A DNA stretch of 64,000 bases from Candidatus Bathyarchaeota archaeon (GCA_026014545.1 JAOZIH010000001.1:1-64000); one strand, 5' to 3'. Shown: positions 25,743 to 34,913, counted from the first letter of the stretch. Notes: generated by a model not told the origin, from the sequence alone. Numbers and translations: made by a program.

Positions 25743-26336
25743 TCAAAGATCACGCATTTTTTCATCTTCGGGTTTTTCCCAGAGTTCCAGCTGCTGCTTC
25801 TTTAACTCCACTCGTTTTCGTTGCAGATATTTGTAAACCGTATGGTGTTGGCATCCGTCGATGAGCATTTGCACAGCGTTTCTTGCGGCGTCCACTTGCT
25901 CAAAAGTGCCTATGAAGCCTACAGTATGCCCATAAACAACTACACTGGTATCTGTTAACTCCTCGATGGTTCGGCGTGTTTTGCCTTCTGCGCCGATTAT
26001 GCGGCCTTTCACGCGTCGGATGTCCGATTCTGACCGGCCGAATATTGTGCGTAAATCTATGAAGTCGAAGATGTTGTCTGGATTTTCAAGCAAGCGGAAG
26101 GCGTGTTCAGGCGAGAAACCTCTGCCAATGGCGGTTACCAAATCCTTGGCTCGAAGTAGTAGGGAGGGGTCAGTGGCTTTTTCTGAGAGGGTTATGGTTA
26201 CTCCGCCAGAGTCGCTTTCAATCTGCAGTTCTACCATGAGCTTTTCCTCGATTTCGCGTTTTACCTTGCCTTCTGAGCCAACTAAGACGCCAATTCGCTC
26301 TTTGGGGATTCTGATAAATGCGCTTGGTCTTGACAT
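25743..26336 (-). CDS. Dim2/Pno1-like KH-domain RNA-binding protein
   Basis: Archaeal homolog of Dim2p/Krr1, which helps mature the 3' end of small-subunit rRNA. It contains two KH domains: about 5-70 with the loop VGSEGKVKREIEEK and about 100-165 with IIGAEGKTRRTIEEL. A basic helical tail (LQRKRVELKKQQLELW) follows. Its ATG lies 2 bases after the rio1 stop, and aIF1A-rio1-KH is a widely conserved archaeal gene order. Binding near the anti-Shine-Dalgarno end of 16S rRNA is known for homologs, not shown here. Confidence 0.94.
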   Translation of the reverse strand: MSRPSAFIRIPKERIGVLVGSEGKVKREIEEKLMVELQIESDSGGVTITLSEKATDPSLLLRAKDLVTAIGRGFSPEHAFRLLENPDNIFDFIDLRTIFGRSESDIRRVKGRIIGAEGKTRRTIEELTDTSVVVYGHTVGFIGTFEQVDAARNAVQMLIDGCQHHTVYKYLQRKRVELKKQQLELWEKPEDEKMRDL

Positions 26337-26338
26337 TT

Positions 26339-27127
26339 TTAACCCACAATTTTCCTGTAAATTTCTTCAGTTGACAACACTTCAACGCCTAACCGACTAA
26401 AGAACCTATTTATGTTCGTCAAATCGCGGTTTAGGAAAAACTGAGCCATCGGATGTGATGTTGGCACCGCTTGTGCCATATCAATAAGAACGGGGTTACC
26501 CTTCCACATCAATATATTATACTCGCTTAAGTCCCCGTGCACCAGCTCAGCCTTACGGTAAAGCCTTTCCAAATAAGTTAGTAATAGCTTGTAGACTTTT
26601 GCAGCGTTGCTTGGCGGCTGCTCTTTAAGCGATGGCGCGTTGACGCCGTCTTTTCCAATGAACTCCATCACCAGCACGTTGTCTTTTACCGCGATGGGTT
26701 TTGGCACGCGCACCTTTGCTTCATACGCCTGTTCCAGATTTTTGAATTCTTTTTGAGCCCAAGCGAAAACCAGCGATCTGGTATCGCGTTTAACGCCTTT
26801 AAATCGATAATCGCCTTCAATGTACTTCAGTCGTCCTTTTCGAAACTCTGCGGCGGTTGTCAAATAGATTTTTACAGCCAAGTCTTTTCCATCCTTGTCC
26901 TTACCCCAGTAGATGCGTGCTTCCTTTCCAGCGTTAACTACTCCGTGCAATTCATAGAGCACGCCACTGTTTAGGAAATCGTAAATAACCATGAGGGTTT
27001 TTTGATCGAAAACTTCTTCTATGGTTGCTCGTTCAGTTGAAAAGTCATGTCTAAGCATTCTGTCTCTTTTTTCGACGAGTTTTTCTTTATACGCTAGTTT
27101 CTCCTGAATCTTTTTGGCCATAAACAT
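26339..27127 (-). CDS. rio1: RIO1-family atypical serine protein kinase
   Basis: A RIO1 kinase/ATPase acting in late 40S/30S maturation. The flexible nucleotide loop (VNAGKEARIYWG), the ATP-anchoring Lys in LAVKIYL, the catalytic loop VHGDLSEYNIL with its Asp and Asn, and the metal-binding IDMAQAV are all present in 262 residues. It is co-transcribed with the KH gene. TCTTTAAATA at 27151-27160 (minus strand) is a likely TATA box, so it may be transcribed separately from aIF1A. Confidence 0.96.
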   Translation of the reverse strand: MFMAKKIQEKLAYKEKLVEKRDRMLRHDFSTERATIEEVFDQKTLMVIYDFLNSGVLYELHGVVNAGKEARIYWGKDKDGKDLAVKIYLTTAAEFRKGRLKYIEGDYRFKGVKRDTRSLVFAWAQKEFKNLEQAYEAKVRVPKPIAVKDNVLVMEFIGKDGVNAPSLKEQPPSNAAKVYKLLLTYLERLYRKAELVHGDLSEYNILMWKGNPVLIDMAQAVPTSHPMAQFFLNRDLTNINRFFSRLGVEVLSTEEIYRKIVG

Positions 27128-27150
27128 TCACAATGTTATACGTCGTGTAG

Positions 27151-27160
27151 TATTTAAAGA
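27151..27160 (-). promoter_or_regulatory. TATA box of rio1
   Basis: TCTTTAAATA on the minus strand about 25-35 bases upstream of the rio1 start at 27127. Confidence 0.45.
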
Positions 27161-27246
27161 GCTTGAAGTTAAAAAGAAAACAAGGCAAAGGTGCCATAAA
27201 ATTTTTTACGAGTTGGATTTACGTTAAGTGCATCATGAAAAAGCGC

Positions 27247-27552
27247 TTATATAGTGAGTAAGCCTTTTTTGCGGAGTGTTTCCGCTTGGGCGTGCGTGTA
27301 TCGCCAGGTTACATCGCCACGTTTGTCGCTTTGGAAGTCCCACGGTGAAACAAGAACAACATCACCTTCACGTATCCATACGCGCCTTTTCATTTTTCCG
27401 CGGATTCTACAGAGGCGCTCGTTTCCGTCTTGGCATTTGACTAGGATGCGGTCGAAACCGAGCAGTTTCACCACTACGCCTAAAACTTCTCCTGGTCCTG
27501 GATAGACCATTTCGCTTATTTCGCCTTCGCTTAACACTTTCTTCTTTCCCAA
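27247..27552 (-). CDS. eif1A: Translation initiation factor aIF1A
   Basis: A 101-residue OB-fold (S1-like) factor that binds the ribosomal A site in initiation. The sequence EVLGVVVKLLGFDRILVKCQDGNERLCRIRGKMKRRVWIREGDVVLVSPWDFQSDK is diagnostic. The start is TTG at 27552 with GTGAGGT about 7 bases upstream. It heads the conserved aIF1A-rio1-KH cluster, with about 120 bases between it and rio1. Confidence 0.97.
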   Translation of the reverse strand: MGKKKVLSEGEISEMVYPGPGEVLGVVVKLLGFDRILVKCQDGNERLCRIRGKMKRRVWIREGDVVLVSPWDFQSDKRGDVTWRYTHAQAETLRKKGLLTI

Positions 27553-27749
27553 ACTTGAACCTCACGGGTTTCGTTGTAAAAGAATGATTAGGTTCCTTAA
27601 AAGCATGTTCATTTCAAAATGTGCAATTGTAGCGGTTAAGCGGCAAATTGCTGCAATTTCGCGTTGTAAGCCAAAGCGAAATTTAAAAGCTGATTGCGTA
27701 CAAAGAAGGATATTGAAGTTTGTGGACTACTGCTACAGTGCTGAGCACT

Positions 27750-28169
27750 ATGAGGGAAGGAATTGTGTCAAGAATTCGGTTCTTCATAAGCTTCATGGCT
27801 CTTGACAAGCCATGGTTTTACCTCTTTGCCCTATTTGCTTCCTTCACGATTATGCTTGTTTGGTTGGGCAACCCTTTGCTTCCAGCGCCAAGCCTGCAAG
27901 AGTATGGTTTGGCGTGGCATCATATTCCGGAAATAATATCGTTTCTGTTATTCGGAATGTGGCTTGGAAGTTTAGGCTATTTATCCACGGAAAGCTTAAC
28001 TTATAGTGACTTTTTAACGCTGGTGCTCACGGCTACTATCATTCTTGCCTATGCGAAGATTATATCGTATCTCACAATGTTTCCAATTGTCCTAACAATA
28101 GCGCTTATTCCATCATTCGCAGGTTACTTCACCATACGCTTATATCAAATTCGTAAGGCTAAACTATAG
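27750..28169 (+). CDS. Small membrane protein, function unknown
   Basis: About 139 residues from the ATG at 27750 (the frame extends to 27720). There are three to four hydrophobic segments: near 20-40 (WFYLFALFASFTIMLVWL), 60-80, 90-105 and 108-130. It ends in a short basic tail. No family is recognised and no residues suggest an enzyme. It is divergent from aIF1A and followed 135 bases later by the HD-domain gene. Confidence 0.6.
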   Translation: MREGIVSRIRFFISFMALDKPWFYLFALFASFTIMLVWLGNPLLPAPSLQEYGLAWHHIPEIISFLLFGMWLGSLGYLSTESLTYSDFLTLVLTATIILAYAKIISYLTMFPIVLTIALIPSFAGYFTIRLYQIRKAKL

Positions 28170-28304
28170 AAGGTTGCTAGCGGCTATGCGACTGTTCTGT
28201 TTCCAGGGCATTTGGTCTGCAAATTGCTATGCTTATGTGCGCTTTGGGATTTGGCGTAGCTTTTTATGCATAAGTGCATGTACGTGTAAAGGGAGGCTTG
28301 CGTC

Positions 28305-29084
28305 GTGTCTTATGTCTTTAACATTCCATACCGCGACAATACAAAGCTGAAGCACATAGTTGAAAAGGTCAGAGCGGATGTTAAACTGCAGAGTTTTTGG
28401 AAATGCGCTAACGTCATGGCTATTGAGCGTTTGGGCTACACGGATCACGGTCCAACACATGTGAAAATAGTTGCTAATTTAGCGCTTAAGCTACTGCGCA
28501 TTCTCGTGGGTACGCATGTTACGCCAAGTGTAGTTAAGAATTATGGTATGCGGAATGAGGATGCAGAGGTTGTGGTGGTGCTCGGCGCAATTTTCCATGA
28601 TTTAGGCATGATTGTAACAAGGCCAGATCATGAAAAGTACAGTGTGCTTATTGCGTTGGAGTTTCTTGAGAAGCTTTTAACGCCAATTTATCGGGAAGAA
28701 GAACGGGCAATAATTATCAGCGAAGTGTTGCATGCCATCGTAGCGCATGAGCAGCCGAACAAACCGTTGACCGTGGAAGCAGGTGTTGTGGGGATTGCTG
28801 ATGCTTTGGATATGGAAGCCGGCAGAGCAAGAATTCCTTTCAAATCTGGGAAAATTGACATTCATGCAGTTTCTGCGTTATCCATAGAAAAAGTGGAAAT
28901 ATTGGAGGGTGAGGAGAAGCCGGTAACCATAAAAATTACAATGAGCAATTCTGCAGGCGTTTTTCAAATCGACGAGTTGCTGAAGCCAAGAATCGAGAAG
29001 TCAGGGCTGCAAAACTATATTCACGTTGTGGCGGAGATAACCGGAGAAAAGGAACGGAAAATCCTAGAAAAATTTGAAATATAG
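28305..29084 (+). CDS. HD-domain metal-dependent phosphohydrolase
   Basis: A 259-residue HD-superfamily protein. Metal ligands are visible in YTDHGPTHVKIV, in the HD pair of GAIFHDLGMIV, in a further His (VLHAIVAHEQ) and in the distal Asp (VGIADALDME). Many archaeal relatives hydrolyse nucleotides or cyclic (di)nucleotides; the substrate is not determined. It starts with GTG, with GGGAGG about 8 bases upstream. A 72-residue gene follows after 16 bases, so the two are probably co-transcribed. Confidence 0.85.
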   Translation: MSYVFNIPYRDNTKLKHIVEKVRADVKLQSFWKCANVMAIERLGYTDHGPTHVKIVANLALKLLRILVGTHVTPSVVKNYGMRNEDAEVVVVLGAIFHDLGMIVTRPDHEKYSVLIALEFLEKLLTPIYREEERAIIISEVLHAIVAHEQPNKPLTVEAGVVGIADALDMEAGRARIPFKSGKIDIHAVSALSIEKVEILEGEEKPVTIKITMSNSAGVFQIDELLKPRIEKSGLQNYIHVVAEITGEKERKILEKFEI

Positions 29085-29100
29085 TGTTTAGGGTGCTCTT

Positions 29101-29319
29101 ATGAGAAATTCTGAATGCACAATCTACATCATGTACAAGGACAAGTGGCTGCAAAAGTACCGAAAAGACAAGGAAGGTTGGGTTCAAATCAGCGCGAATG
29201 GCTCGGTGCGACCTTGCACTGCAGAGCAAGTGCTTTCACATCTTCTTCCGTCGCTTGCAGGATTAAAAGGGCCGCATGTTACTGTTAAAGTTGAACCAGA
29301 CAGCATAAATCGTAGCTAA
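29101..29319 (+). CDS. Small conserved-looking protein, function unknown
   Basis: A 72-residue protein starting MRNSECTIYIMYKDKW, with a mixed alpha/beta look and no recognised motif. GGGTG lies 6 bases before the ATG. It lies 16 bases after the HD-domain gene, and the tight spacing and ribosome-binding site support it. It is convergent with the DUF4382 gene at 29342. Confidence 0.6.
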   Translation: MRNSECTIYIMYKDKWLQKYRKDKEGWVQISANGSVRPCTAEQVLSHLLPSLAGLKGPHVTVKVEPDSINRS

Positions 29320-29341
29320 AAAGAGAAAAAGAATGGATATT

Positions 29342-30487
29342 TTAAGCTGCAGTAGCAGTTACGGTGTATGTTTGGAAGCCTTCGCCCATCAGCCTGATCG
29401 TGTAGTTATTGCCAACTATGGGTGTTACAGTCCACAAGGGATCTTGCTTCCAGCCAGTGTAAAGCGCGATAACGTCATTGAAGGTTAACGTGACGCTTTC
29501 GCCAGGATTTATCGTCACTGATGAGAAGGGATTAACGAATCCAGCTGGCTTCCAGTAAGCGCCGTACACAGGAATCAGCGAGGTATCGTTTACTCTGAAT
29601 GGAATTGTCTGTGGGTAGCTCTTTACTCTGTGCTCCATGCGCCAGCCACGCCCAAATGCTTTCCATCGAGTTTGTGTCGCGTTGAATTCGCCATGTAGCG
29701 TTAGTCCAAAGATTCTGAATGCTATGTCGCCCTCGTTCTTCAAAGTCACTGAAAGGCCTGTAGTGTTTTCATTTACTGTAAGCGTTGCCGAAACAATTGT
29801 CACATTCTTCTTAAATTCCTCTTGCACGCGCGTAAGCCGCACGCGGTTATGCTCGCCAATTTCGATGATTGTGCCTACTTTGGTTTGTGCTGAGGTTATC
29901 TCTTCGACAATAATTGCATTCGCGCTGGGTACAAGCACGTAGTAATATACAGTCGCGTCATTCTCGTCTGTTGCTTGTATCTGCACTAGTGTTGGGTTGA
30001 AGTCGATTAGTACACCTGAAAGTGTCTTGTTCACCGCTCCGTTAACCACTTTAACAACAAAGGTCTCGGAGAGCGCCGTTACATTATATACTTCGTCGTT
30101 TATAACAGCGGTCACATTAGCTATGGAGAACTGAACCTTATCCACTGTTGAATTAATTGGGATGGTGACGGTAGCAAGCGTTTGTGTCATATTTATCAGC
30201 GAGAACAAGTTCACAGTGCCTTCAGCATCGACAGGCAGCCACTCATCTGTTCCATTCGGGTAAATCACGTGTAATGCAATATCCGTGTATGTCAGATTAA
30301 GCTGGGTTGTTCCAGCAGGAACCGTAGGTGGATCAGTAAGCATAACAGCGAAGGTCGCGCCCTCCACGGTCGGAATTGTTGGCACAAGTGGCGTATTCGG
30401 CAGGTTCGCAAATAACGATACAGCGATAATGGCAACTGCAACGGTAACTGCAGCCAGACCATACCTGAAAGGCCATCTTCGATACAT
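29342..30487 (-). CDS. DUF4382 surface protein
   Basis: A 381-residue exported protein. An N-terminal hydrophobic signal/anchor (about 8-30) is followed by the DUF4382 pattern: AVMLTDPPTVPAGTTQLNLTYTDIALHV, then VNLFSLINMTQTLATVTIP. A second beta-rich domain follows. Many N-x-S/T sequons fit a glycosylated archaeal surface protein. There is no C-terminal anchor. DUF4382 has no known function. The HTH-TM gene upstream (30615-31034) is on the same strand and may be its regulator. Confidence 0.82.
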   Translation of the reverse strand: MYRRWPFRYGLAAVTVAVAIIAVSLFANLPNTPLVPTIPTVEGATFAVMLTDPPTVPAGTTQLNLTYTDIALHVIYPNGTDEWLPVDAEGTVNLFSLINMTQTLATVTIPINSTVDKVQFSIANVTAVINDEVYNVTALSETFVVKVVNGAVNKTLSGVLIDFNPTLVQIQATDENDATVYYYVLVPSANAIIVEEITSAQTKVGTIIEIGEHNRVRLTRVQEEFKKNVTIVSATLTVNENTTGLSVTLKNEGDIAFRIFGLTLHGEFNATQTRWKAFGRGWRMEHRVKSYPQTIPFRVNDTSLIPVYGAYWKPAGFVNPFSSVTINPGESVTLTFNDVIALYTGWKQDPLWTVTPIVGNNYTIRLMGEGFQTYTVTATAA

Positions 30488-30614
30488 TTCGCTTTCCTCG
30501 GCAAACTGAAAAGGCAGAGCGTACTAAAAACCTACACATTTTAAAGCTCTTTAAAACCATTTGAAAGCGCATTAAACAGTTTTTAATCATAAAAATGAAT
30601 GAAAAAATTTTGAG

Positions 30615-31034
30615 TTAAACGGCTAGTTTTCGCCAAAGCCTAATTGTTTCAAACCAGAATACCGCAAGCATTGCGAAACTAACGCCGATCAGATATGGAA
30701 TAAAATCTCCGCTGTTCCATATTGCTGTTGAAAAGAAGACAACGAGAATAGTGAAGAGCAATGAAAAGAAGAATAGCTGCGGCACGACGGCAGGCCCGAT
30801 TTTCGAATAGCCCTCGAGAACACGATCAGCCGAATCTTTTACTGCTGAATATCGTCCATACGCATCTTGCTTGGCAAAACCCAATTCAACAAGCTTCCCC
30901 AGATGGTAAGAGGCAAGCGAGGCTGAAGAAAAGCCAAGCGCATGTTGGACATCTCTAAGCTCGGATGGGCTATTCTTGAGCAAATACAAGTAAACCTTCA
31001 ACGTGTTACCTTTAATTTCTTGACTTTGCGGCAT
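30615..31034 (-). CDS. Winged-helix regulator with two transmembrane segments
   Basis: About 139 residues from the ATG at 31034 (an upstream in-frame ATG is at 31058). Residues ~5-70 form a winged helix (LKVYLYLLKNSPSELRDVQHALGFSSASLASYHLGKLVELGFAKQ). Two hydrophobic helices (about 82-103 and 112-130) then place the protein in the membrane. Such membrane-tethered archaeal HTH proteins are thought to sense envelope signals. It is about 130 bases upstream of the DUF4382 surface-protein gene and in the same direction. Confidence 0.78.
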   Translation of the reverse strand: MPQSQEIKGNTLKVYLYLLKNSPSELRDVQHALGFSSASLASYHLGKLVELGFAKQDAYGRYSAVKDSADRVLEGYSKIGPAVVPQLFFFSLLFTILVVFFSTAIWNSGDFIPYLIGVSFAMLAVFWFETIRLWRKLAV

Positions 31035-31177
31035 ATAACAGAATAAAATAGAGAACACACTACTTAACCTTACGATGGAAGCAGCAAAAGTGGCTGCAGC
31101 ACTCTTGAAGTATAGTTAATTGCTTGGAAAACTACTTGAGCAACCTCCTCTTTAGAATGGGCAAGAGATGTGAGGCG

Positions 31178-32566
31178 ATGAAAACAAGAGTTGAAATAGA
31201 CCCGTTAGGCGAGAAAGCTATACCTGAAACCGCCTACTACGGCATTCAGACACTACGCGCCACAGAAAACTTTCCAGTAAGCGGCATCAAGGCGCCACGT
31301 GTCTTCATCGAAGCGTATGTTATGGTTAAAAAGGCAGCCGCTTTAGCGAATGCGGAAGTCGGTTGGCTTGACCAAAAAATTGCGAATGCCATCATTCAAG
31401 CATGCGATGAAGTTCTCGCTGGCAGGTTTCTGGATCAGTTTGTTGTTGATGTTTTCCAAGCTGGCGCTGGCACGTCGTTTAACATGAACGTCAACGAAGT
31501 AGTGGCCAATAGAGCACTGGAGATTTTGGGCAAGGCAAAGGGCGACTACAAAACCATAAGCCCCAACGATCACGTGAACATGGCGCAATCCACAAACGAC
31601 ACTTTCCCCACAGCAATGCACATCGCTGTTCTAATGGCGCTGCAGCCCTTGCTTAAGGAATTGGATAAGCTTGCCGAAGCCTTCGAGAAACTGGCTGAAA
31701 AACACAGAAACACGGTAAAGTCCGGGCGCACGCACCTTCAAGACGCGGTGCCTCTGACCATCGGACAAGAATTCGGCGCCTACGCTTCGGCTATAAGAAA
31801 CGCTTGCGTGCAACTTAAGGAAAGACAGAAAAATTTGTATGCGCTCGCGTTGGGCGGCACAGCGGCAGGCACAGGCGCCAACACGCATCCGCGTTACAAG
31901 CAGCTGGCAATTGAAGCGTTGCGGAAGATGACTGGGTTTCCCTTGAAACCCGCAGGCAACCCGTTTGAGGCGCTGCAGAGCTGCAGACCCATGCAGACGG
32001 TGTCCAGCGCGCTTAAAGAGTTGGCGCTAGAGCTTATCCGAATTGCGAATGATTTGCGTTTGCTCGCGTCTGGGCCGACAACGGGCTTGGCGGAAATTGA
32101 GCTACCACCAGTGCAGCCTGGCTCGTCAATAATGCCTGGCAAAGTTAACCCTGTTATGGCTGAATGCCTAAACATGGTGGTGTTCCAGGTGGTGGGCAAC
32201 GATTTGACTGTTTCGCTTGCGGTGCAGGCTGGCCAGCTGGATTTGAATGTTATGACGCCTGTTATAATGTATAACATGCTCTTTTCCATTCAAATCTTAA
32301 CGAATTACCTGCCAGTTTTCAGGCGAAAATGCGTGGAGGGCATAACCGTCAACGAGAAGCGCTGCGCAGAGTTTTTGGAGAAGAATCCGTCGTTGGCAAC
32401 TTTCCTTTCGCCTTACATCGGCTATTTGGAAGCAGCGAAAATAGCGAAGCAAGCGCTGGAGGAAGGGCGCTCTGTGAAAGAAATTGCATTGGAGAAGGGC
32501 TTGCTTAAGCCGGAAGAGCTGGAGAAAATCTTTAACCCGAAAAGGTTAATCAACGAGGAAAGATGA
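31178..32566 (+). CDS. Aspartate ammonia-lyase / class II fumarase family lyase
   Basis: This family interconverts fumarate with aspartate plus ammonia, or with malate. The signature GSSIMPGKVNPV is intact, as are SGRTHLQDAVPLTIGQEFGAY, TISPNDHVNMAQSTNDTFPT and LEIL-type fumarase/aspartase motifs. The N-terminal PETAYYGIQTLRATENFPVSG and GQEFGAY lean toward aspartase. From the ATG at 31178 (GTGAGG just upstream) it is 462 residues long; the frame extends back to 31124. The archaeal two-subunit fumarase is not seen here, so either activity is possible. Confidence 0.88.
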   Translation: MKTRVEIDPLGEKAIPETAYYGIQTLRATENFPVSGIKAPRVFIEAYVMVKKAAALANAEVGWLDQKIANAIIQACDEVLAGRFLDQFVVDVFQAGAGTSFNMNVNEVVANRALEILGKAKGDYKTISPNDHVNMAQSTNDTFPTAMHIAVLMALQPLLKELDKLAEAFEKLAEKHRNTVKSGRTHLQDAVPLTIGQEFGAYASAIRNACVQLKERQKNLYALALGGTAAGTGANTHPRYKQLAIEALRKMTGFPLKPAGNPFEALQSCRPMQTVSSALKELALELIRIANDLRLLASGPTTGLAEIELPPVQPGSSIMPGKVNPVMAECLNMVVFQVVGNDLTVSLAVQAGQLDLNVMTPVIMYNMLFSIQILTNYLPVFRRKCVEGITVNEKRCAEFLEKNPSLATFLSPYIGYLEAAKIAKQALEEGRSVKEIALEKGLLKPEELEKIFNPKRLINEER

Positions 32567-32580
32567 CCGCTGGCTCGGCG

Positions 32581-33924
32581 CTACGTGTTTACTCCGTAAA
32601 TGCTGACTTTAACTACGGCATCTGTGACTGTAGAGTTTGCCTTAGCATCCACTAATATGTTCCAAATTACGCTCTGAGACGGAAACATGCGCAGAACATC
32701 ATCATCGCTCAGCCATAGAGTAGTAGCGTTGCTGAAGGATTTTTCCACGCTCGGCGAGATAACATTATCAACAAATTCAAGGCGGAACCGCACCGTGACT
32801 GTTTCGTTATATGCAAAGCTGCCTTGCACTTCTATTTTCGGTTTAAATGAAGCAATAGTTAGCGGTCGCATCTGAATGCTTTGCACAGGCCCATACTGCC
32901 CATTTACGCCTACTGGGATTTCTAAGTCTTCTTGCTTGAATATTGCGCCGACTCCGGCGATCCATTTGTTAAATGGGTTATGGATCTTAGCTGTCCAGTT
33001 GCCTAAGAAACTGATGCCGCCTGCAAGAATTGGCGGCGTAATCGAGGTCGCGCCCAGCGATATCGCGTATAATTGGTCTGGATAATCCGCGAATGACTCG
33101 AAAACTACGCCGAACAGCAGCGTCTGATGCATTGACCCATCAACTAAAAGGCCTGTTTGATTACGTACAAAGCCGTTCTCGCCCATCCACATTCTTACCT
33201 CTTGGATTTGGCTATCAGAGAATTCAGCGAGGCGCTCGACTACTATGCCTACTGAATCGTCAAGGATGTTAAAGAAGCACCTGCTGATTTTTGAGCTTGC
33301 ATAAGAGCCTGTGCCATTGCCTATGGGAGTTCGGAAAACTATGCTTGCGGTGGAGTTTATGAAGCGGCAGTCTGATATCTCGGTGCCTTCGCTCCAAGTT
33401 TCCGTGTTTACAACCTCAATCGCCACGGCGCAGCGCACAAACTCCATATTGGTTATGGTGGTGCCAAAAGAATTCTCAACCCGCAAGGTGCCGTTAATTA
33501 TCGTTAATCCTGAAATGACGTTGTTCTGCGAACTGTTGTAGACATCACCTTTTATGATGAACCTTTTACCGTTGCCTACTATCACTGCGCCATCACTGAG
33601 TATTCTTCCACGCTGCTTATTATTCACCTGAACATCTGAGTTTAATGTGTAATTGCCTGGTTTGATGTAAATAACATTGCCTTTGGCTACTGCTTGACTG
33701 ATGACTACGGCAGCGTCAGATGAAGTAAATTCAACGTAGCCGCTTGCCATATTCCTTGCACTGTATACGCCATCTTGAAAAATTACATAATCATAGGCGG
33801 AAGTGTAAGCCGCGTTTTCCACAATCTGTCTTAAATCAAAAATCAGGTACATGTTAACAGCCAAAAGCACCAAAACAATTATCAGAAGTGATGTTTGCAC
33901 TCGTTTGGAAAGAGAGTTTTTCAT
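32581..33924 (-). CDS. Exported right-handed beta-helix protein
   Basis: A 447-residue protein with an N-terminal hydrophobic helix (about 11-30) acting as a signal or anchor. A parallel beta-helix-like region (about 85-290) follows, in which strand-turn units recur: NNVISGLTIING, FGTTITNMEFVRC, GTEISDCRFINSTA and SSKISRCFFNI. The C-terminal part (about 340-447) is a beta-sandwich-like domain. Beta-helix proteins often bind or cleave polysaccharides, but no catalytic cluster can be assigned. It is convergent with the lyase gene, with 14 bases between stops. Confidence 0.75.
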   Translation of the reverse strand: MKNSLSKRVQTSLLIIVLVLLAVNMYLIFDLRQIVENAAYTSAYDYVIFQDGVYSARNMASGYVEFTSSDAAVVISQAVAKGNVIYIKPGNYTLNSDVQVNNKQRGRILSDGAVIVGNGKRFIIKGDVYNSSQNNVISGLTIINGTLRVENSFGTTITNMEFVRCAVAIEVVNTETWSEGTEISDCRFINSTASIVFRTPIGNGTGSYASSKISRCFFNILDDSVGIVVERLAEFSDSQIQEVRMWMGENGFVRNQTGLLVDGSMHQTLLFGVVFESFADYPDQLYAISLGATSITPPILAGGISFLGNWTAKIHNPFNKWIAGVGAIFKQEDLEIPVGVNGQYGPVQSIQMRPLTIASFKPKIEVQGSFAYNETVTVRFRLEFVDNVISPSVEKSFSNATTLWLSDDDVLRMFPSQSVIWNILVDAKANSTVTDAVVKVSIYGVNT

Positions 33925-34036
33925 GGCTGTTTCATTCCTAAAGTGTGCTAAATGAGCTAACGGAATAGTGTTAGACCCGTCTTCTTCAGATAAGGTTTAT
34001 TGTAACCGAGAAAAATACGGCGCTCAGCGTAGCATG

Positions 34037-34333
34037 CTAAAGTTTCACGATTTGCGCGTGAGGCACACCTTCTATGTGCAAAACAGCCTCTGGATGCACG
34101 TAACCTTTTTCGATGGCTTTCTCAACGCAGTTTTTGCCAACCATGTTAACAATAGTTGAATTCTCAATCATTCCCATAGCTTCTTCTAAACTGACTTTTC
34201 CACCATTGTAAAATTCAGCTTTCACGTGAAAAGTGATTTCACCTTCCTTGAGGGTTCGGCCGAGCACATCGCAGTCGCAGATAGCCAATAATACGTTTCT
34301 ACCAACTTTTTTAAAGTTAACATAAACATCCAA
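34037..34333 (-). CDS. DUF424 family protein
   Basis: A 98-residue archaeal DUF424 protein. It starts MDVYVNFKKVGRNVLLAICDCDVLGRTL and continues with ITFHVKAEFYNGGKV and a final HIEGVPHAQIVKL. Its gene follows aIF2-beta by 14 bases, and DUF424 genes are often found with translation genes in archaea. Function unknown; a translation-linked role is inferred from context. Confidence 0.9.
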   Translation of the reverse strand: MDVYVNFKKVGRNVLLAICDCDVLGRTLKEGEITFHVKAEFYNGGKVSLEEAMGMIENSTIVNMVGKNCVEKAIEKGYVHPEAVLHIEGVPHAQIVKL

Positions 34334-34347
34334 GTTTCAACGCGCTC

Positions 34348-34758
34348 TCATAACTGCTTTATAGACGACTTCGCACCGCACGCATTACACACTAAAAAGG
34401 ATAAACGCTTCTCCTTAACAATCTTCGTGTCTGGACGCTTACAAACCGGGCATATCACAAAAATTTCCATGTATCTCTGCAGTAACCGTTCAAGGCTGTC
34501 CTGTTGAAACTTTCCTTGAAAAATTACACGAGACTCTTGAATCGTGGCGGCTGTGGCAAGCTCCCGCGTTAAAAACTTTAGAATATGCTGCGGATCCCTA
34601 TCCAAAACCTCAGCAACATCTTTAAAGTTAGATATTATCGTACGCATACCTATTGTAGTTATAGCCAATCGCGGCAAAGTTAAACGTTCGCGCTTCGCCG
34701 AAACCTCAGGCGTCTGCGCATATGCGCTCTTCAGTAATTCATCATAATCGTATTTCAT
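34348..34758 (-). CDS. eif2b: Translation initiation factor aIF2, beta subunit
   Basis: A 136-residue beta subunit of the heterotrimeric initiator-tRNA carrier. After the N-terminal helix comes the core domain (RTIISNFKDVAEVLDRDPQHILKFLTRELATAATIQ) and the C-terminal zinc ribbon with two CxxC pairs (CPVCKRPD and CNACG). A TATA-like TATTTTAAAT lies at 34791-34800, about 35 bases before the ATG. It is co-transcribed with DUF424. Confidence 0.96.
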   Translation of the reverse strand: MKYDYDELLKSAYAQTPEVSAKRERLTLPRLAITTIGMRTIISNFKDVAEVLDRDPQHILKFLTRELATAATIQESRVIFQGKFQQDSLERLLQRYMEIFVICPVCKRPDTKIVKEKRLSFLVCNACGAKSSIKQL

Positions 34759-34790
34759 TTTCTCTCAGCAAGAACCATGTATCAACACGT

Positions 34791-34800
34791 ATTTAAAATA
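34791..34800 (-). promoter_or_regulatory. TATA box of the aIF2-beta gene
   Basis: TATTTTAAAT on the minus strand, placing the transcript start about 10 bases before the ATG at 34758. Confidence 0.5.
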
Positions 34801-34875
34801 TTAGTTTTCCAACAGCAAACTTGAATTTATGCGGTAAACTCTAACAGGCGATAACAACTTTAGCTTACATAAATA

Positions 34876-34885
34876 ACAAAAAAAG
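34876..34885 (-). terminator. T-run after the second PQQ-propeller gene
   Basis: On the minus strand CTCTTTTTTTGTTATTT begins about 30 bases after the stop at 34914, an archaeal-style oligo-T terminator. Confidence 0.4.
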
Positions 34886-34913
34886 AGGAGAGAAGTTAGC
34901 TGGGCATTGCTGC

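Noticed and set aside
32875-33085. Plus-strand frames opposite the beta-helix gene
   Set aside because: Short, no ribosome-binding site, antisense to a protein with clear signal and repeat structure.
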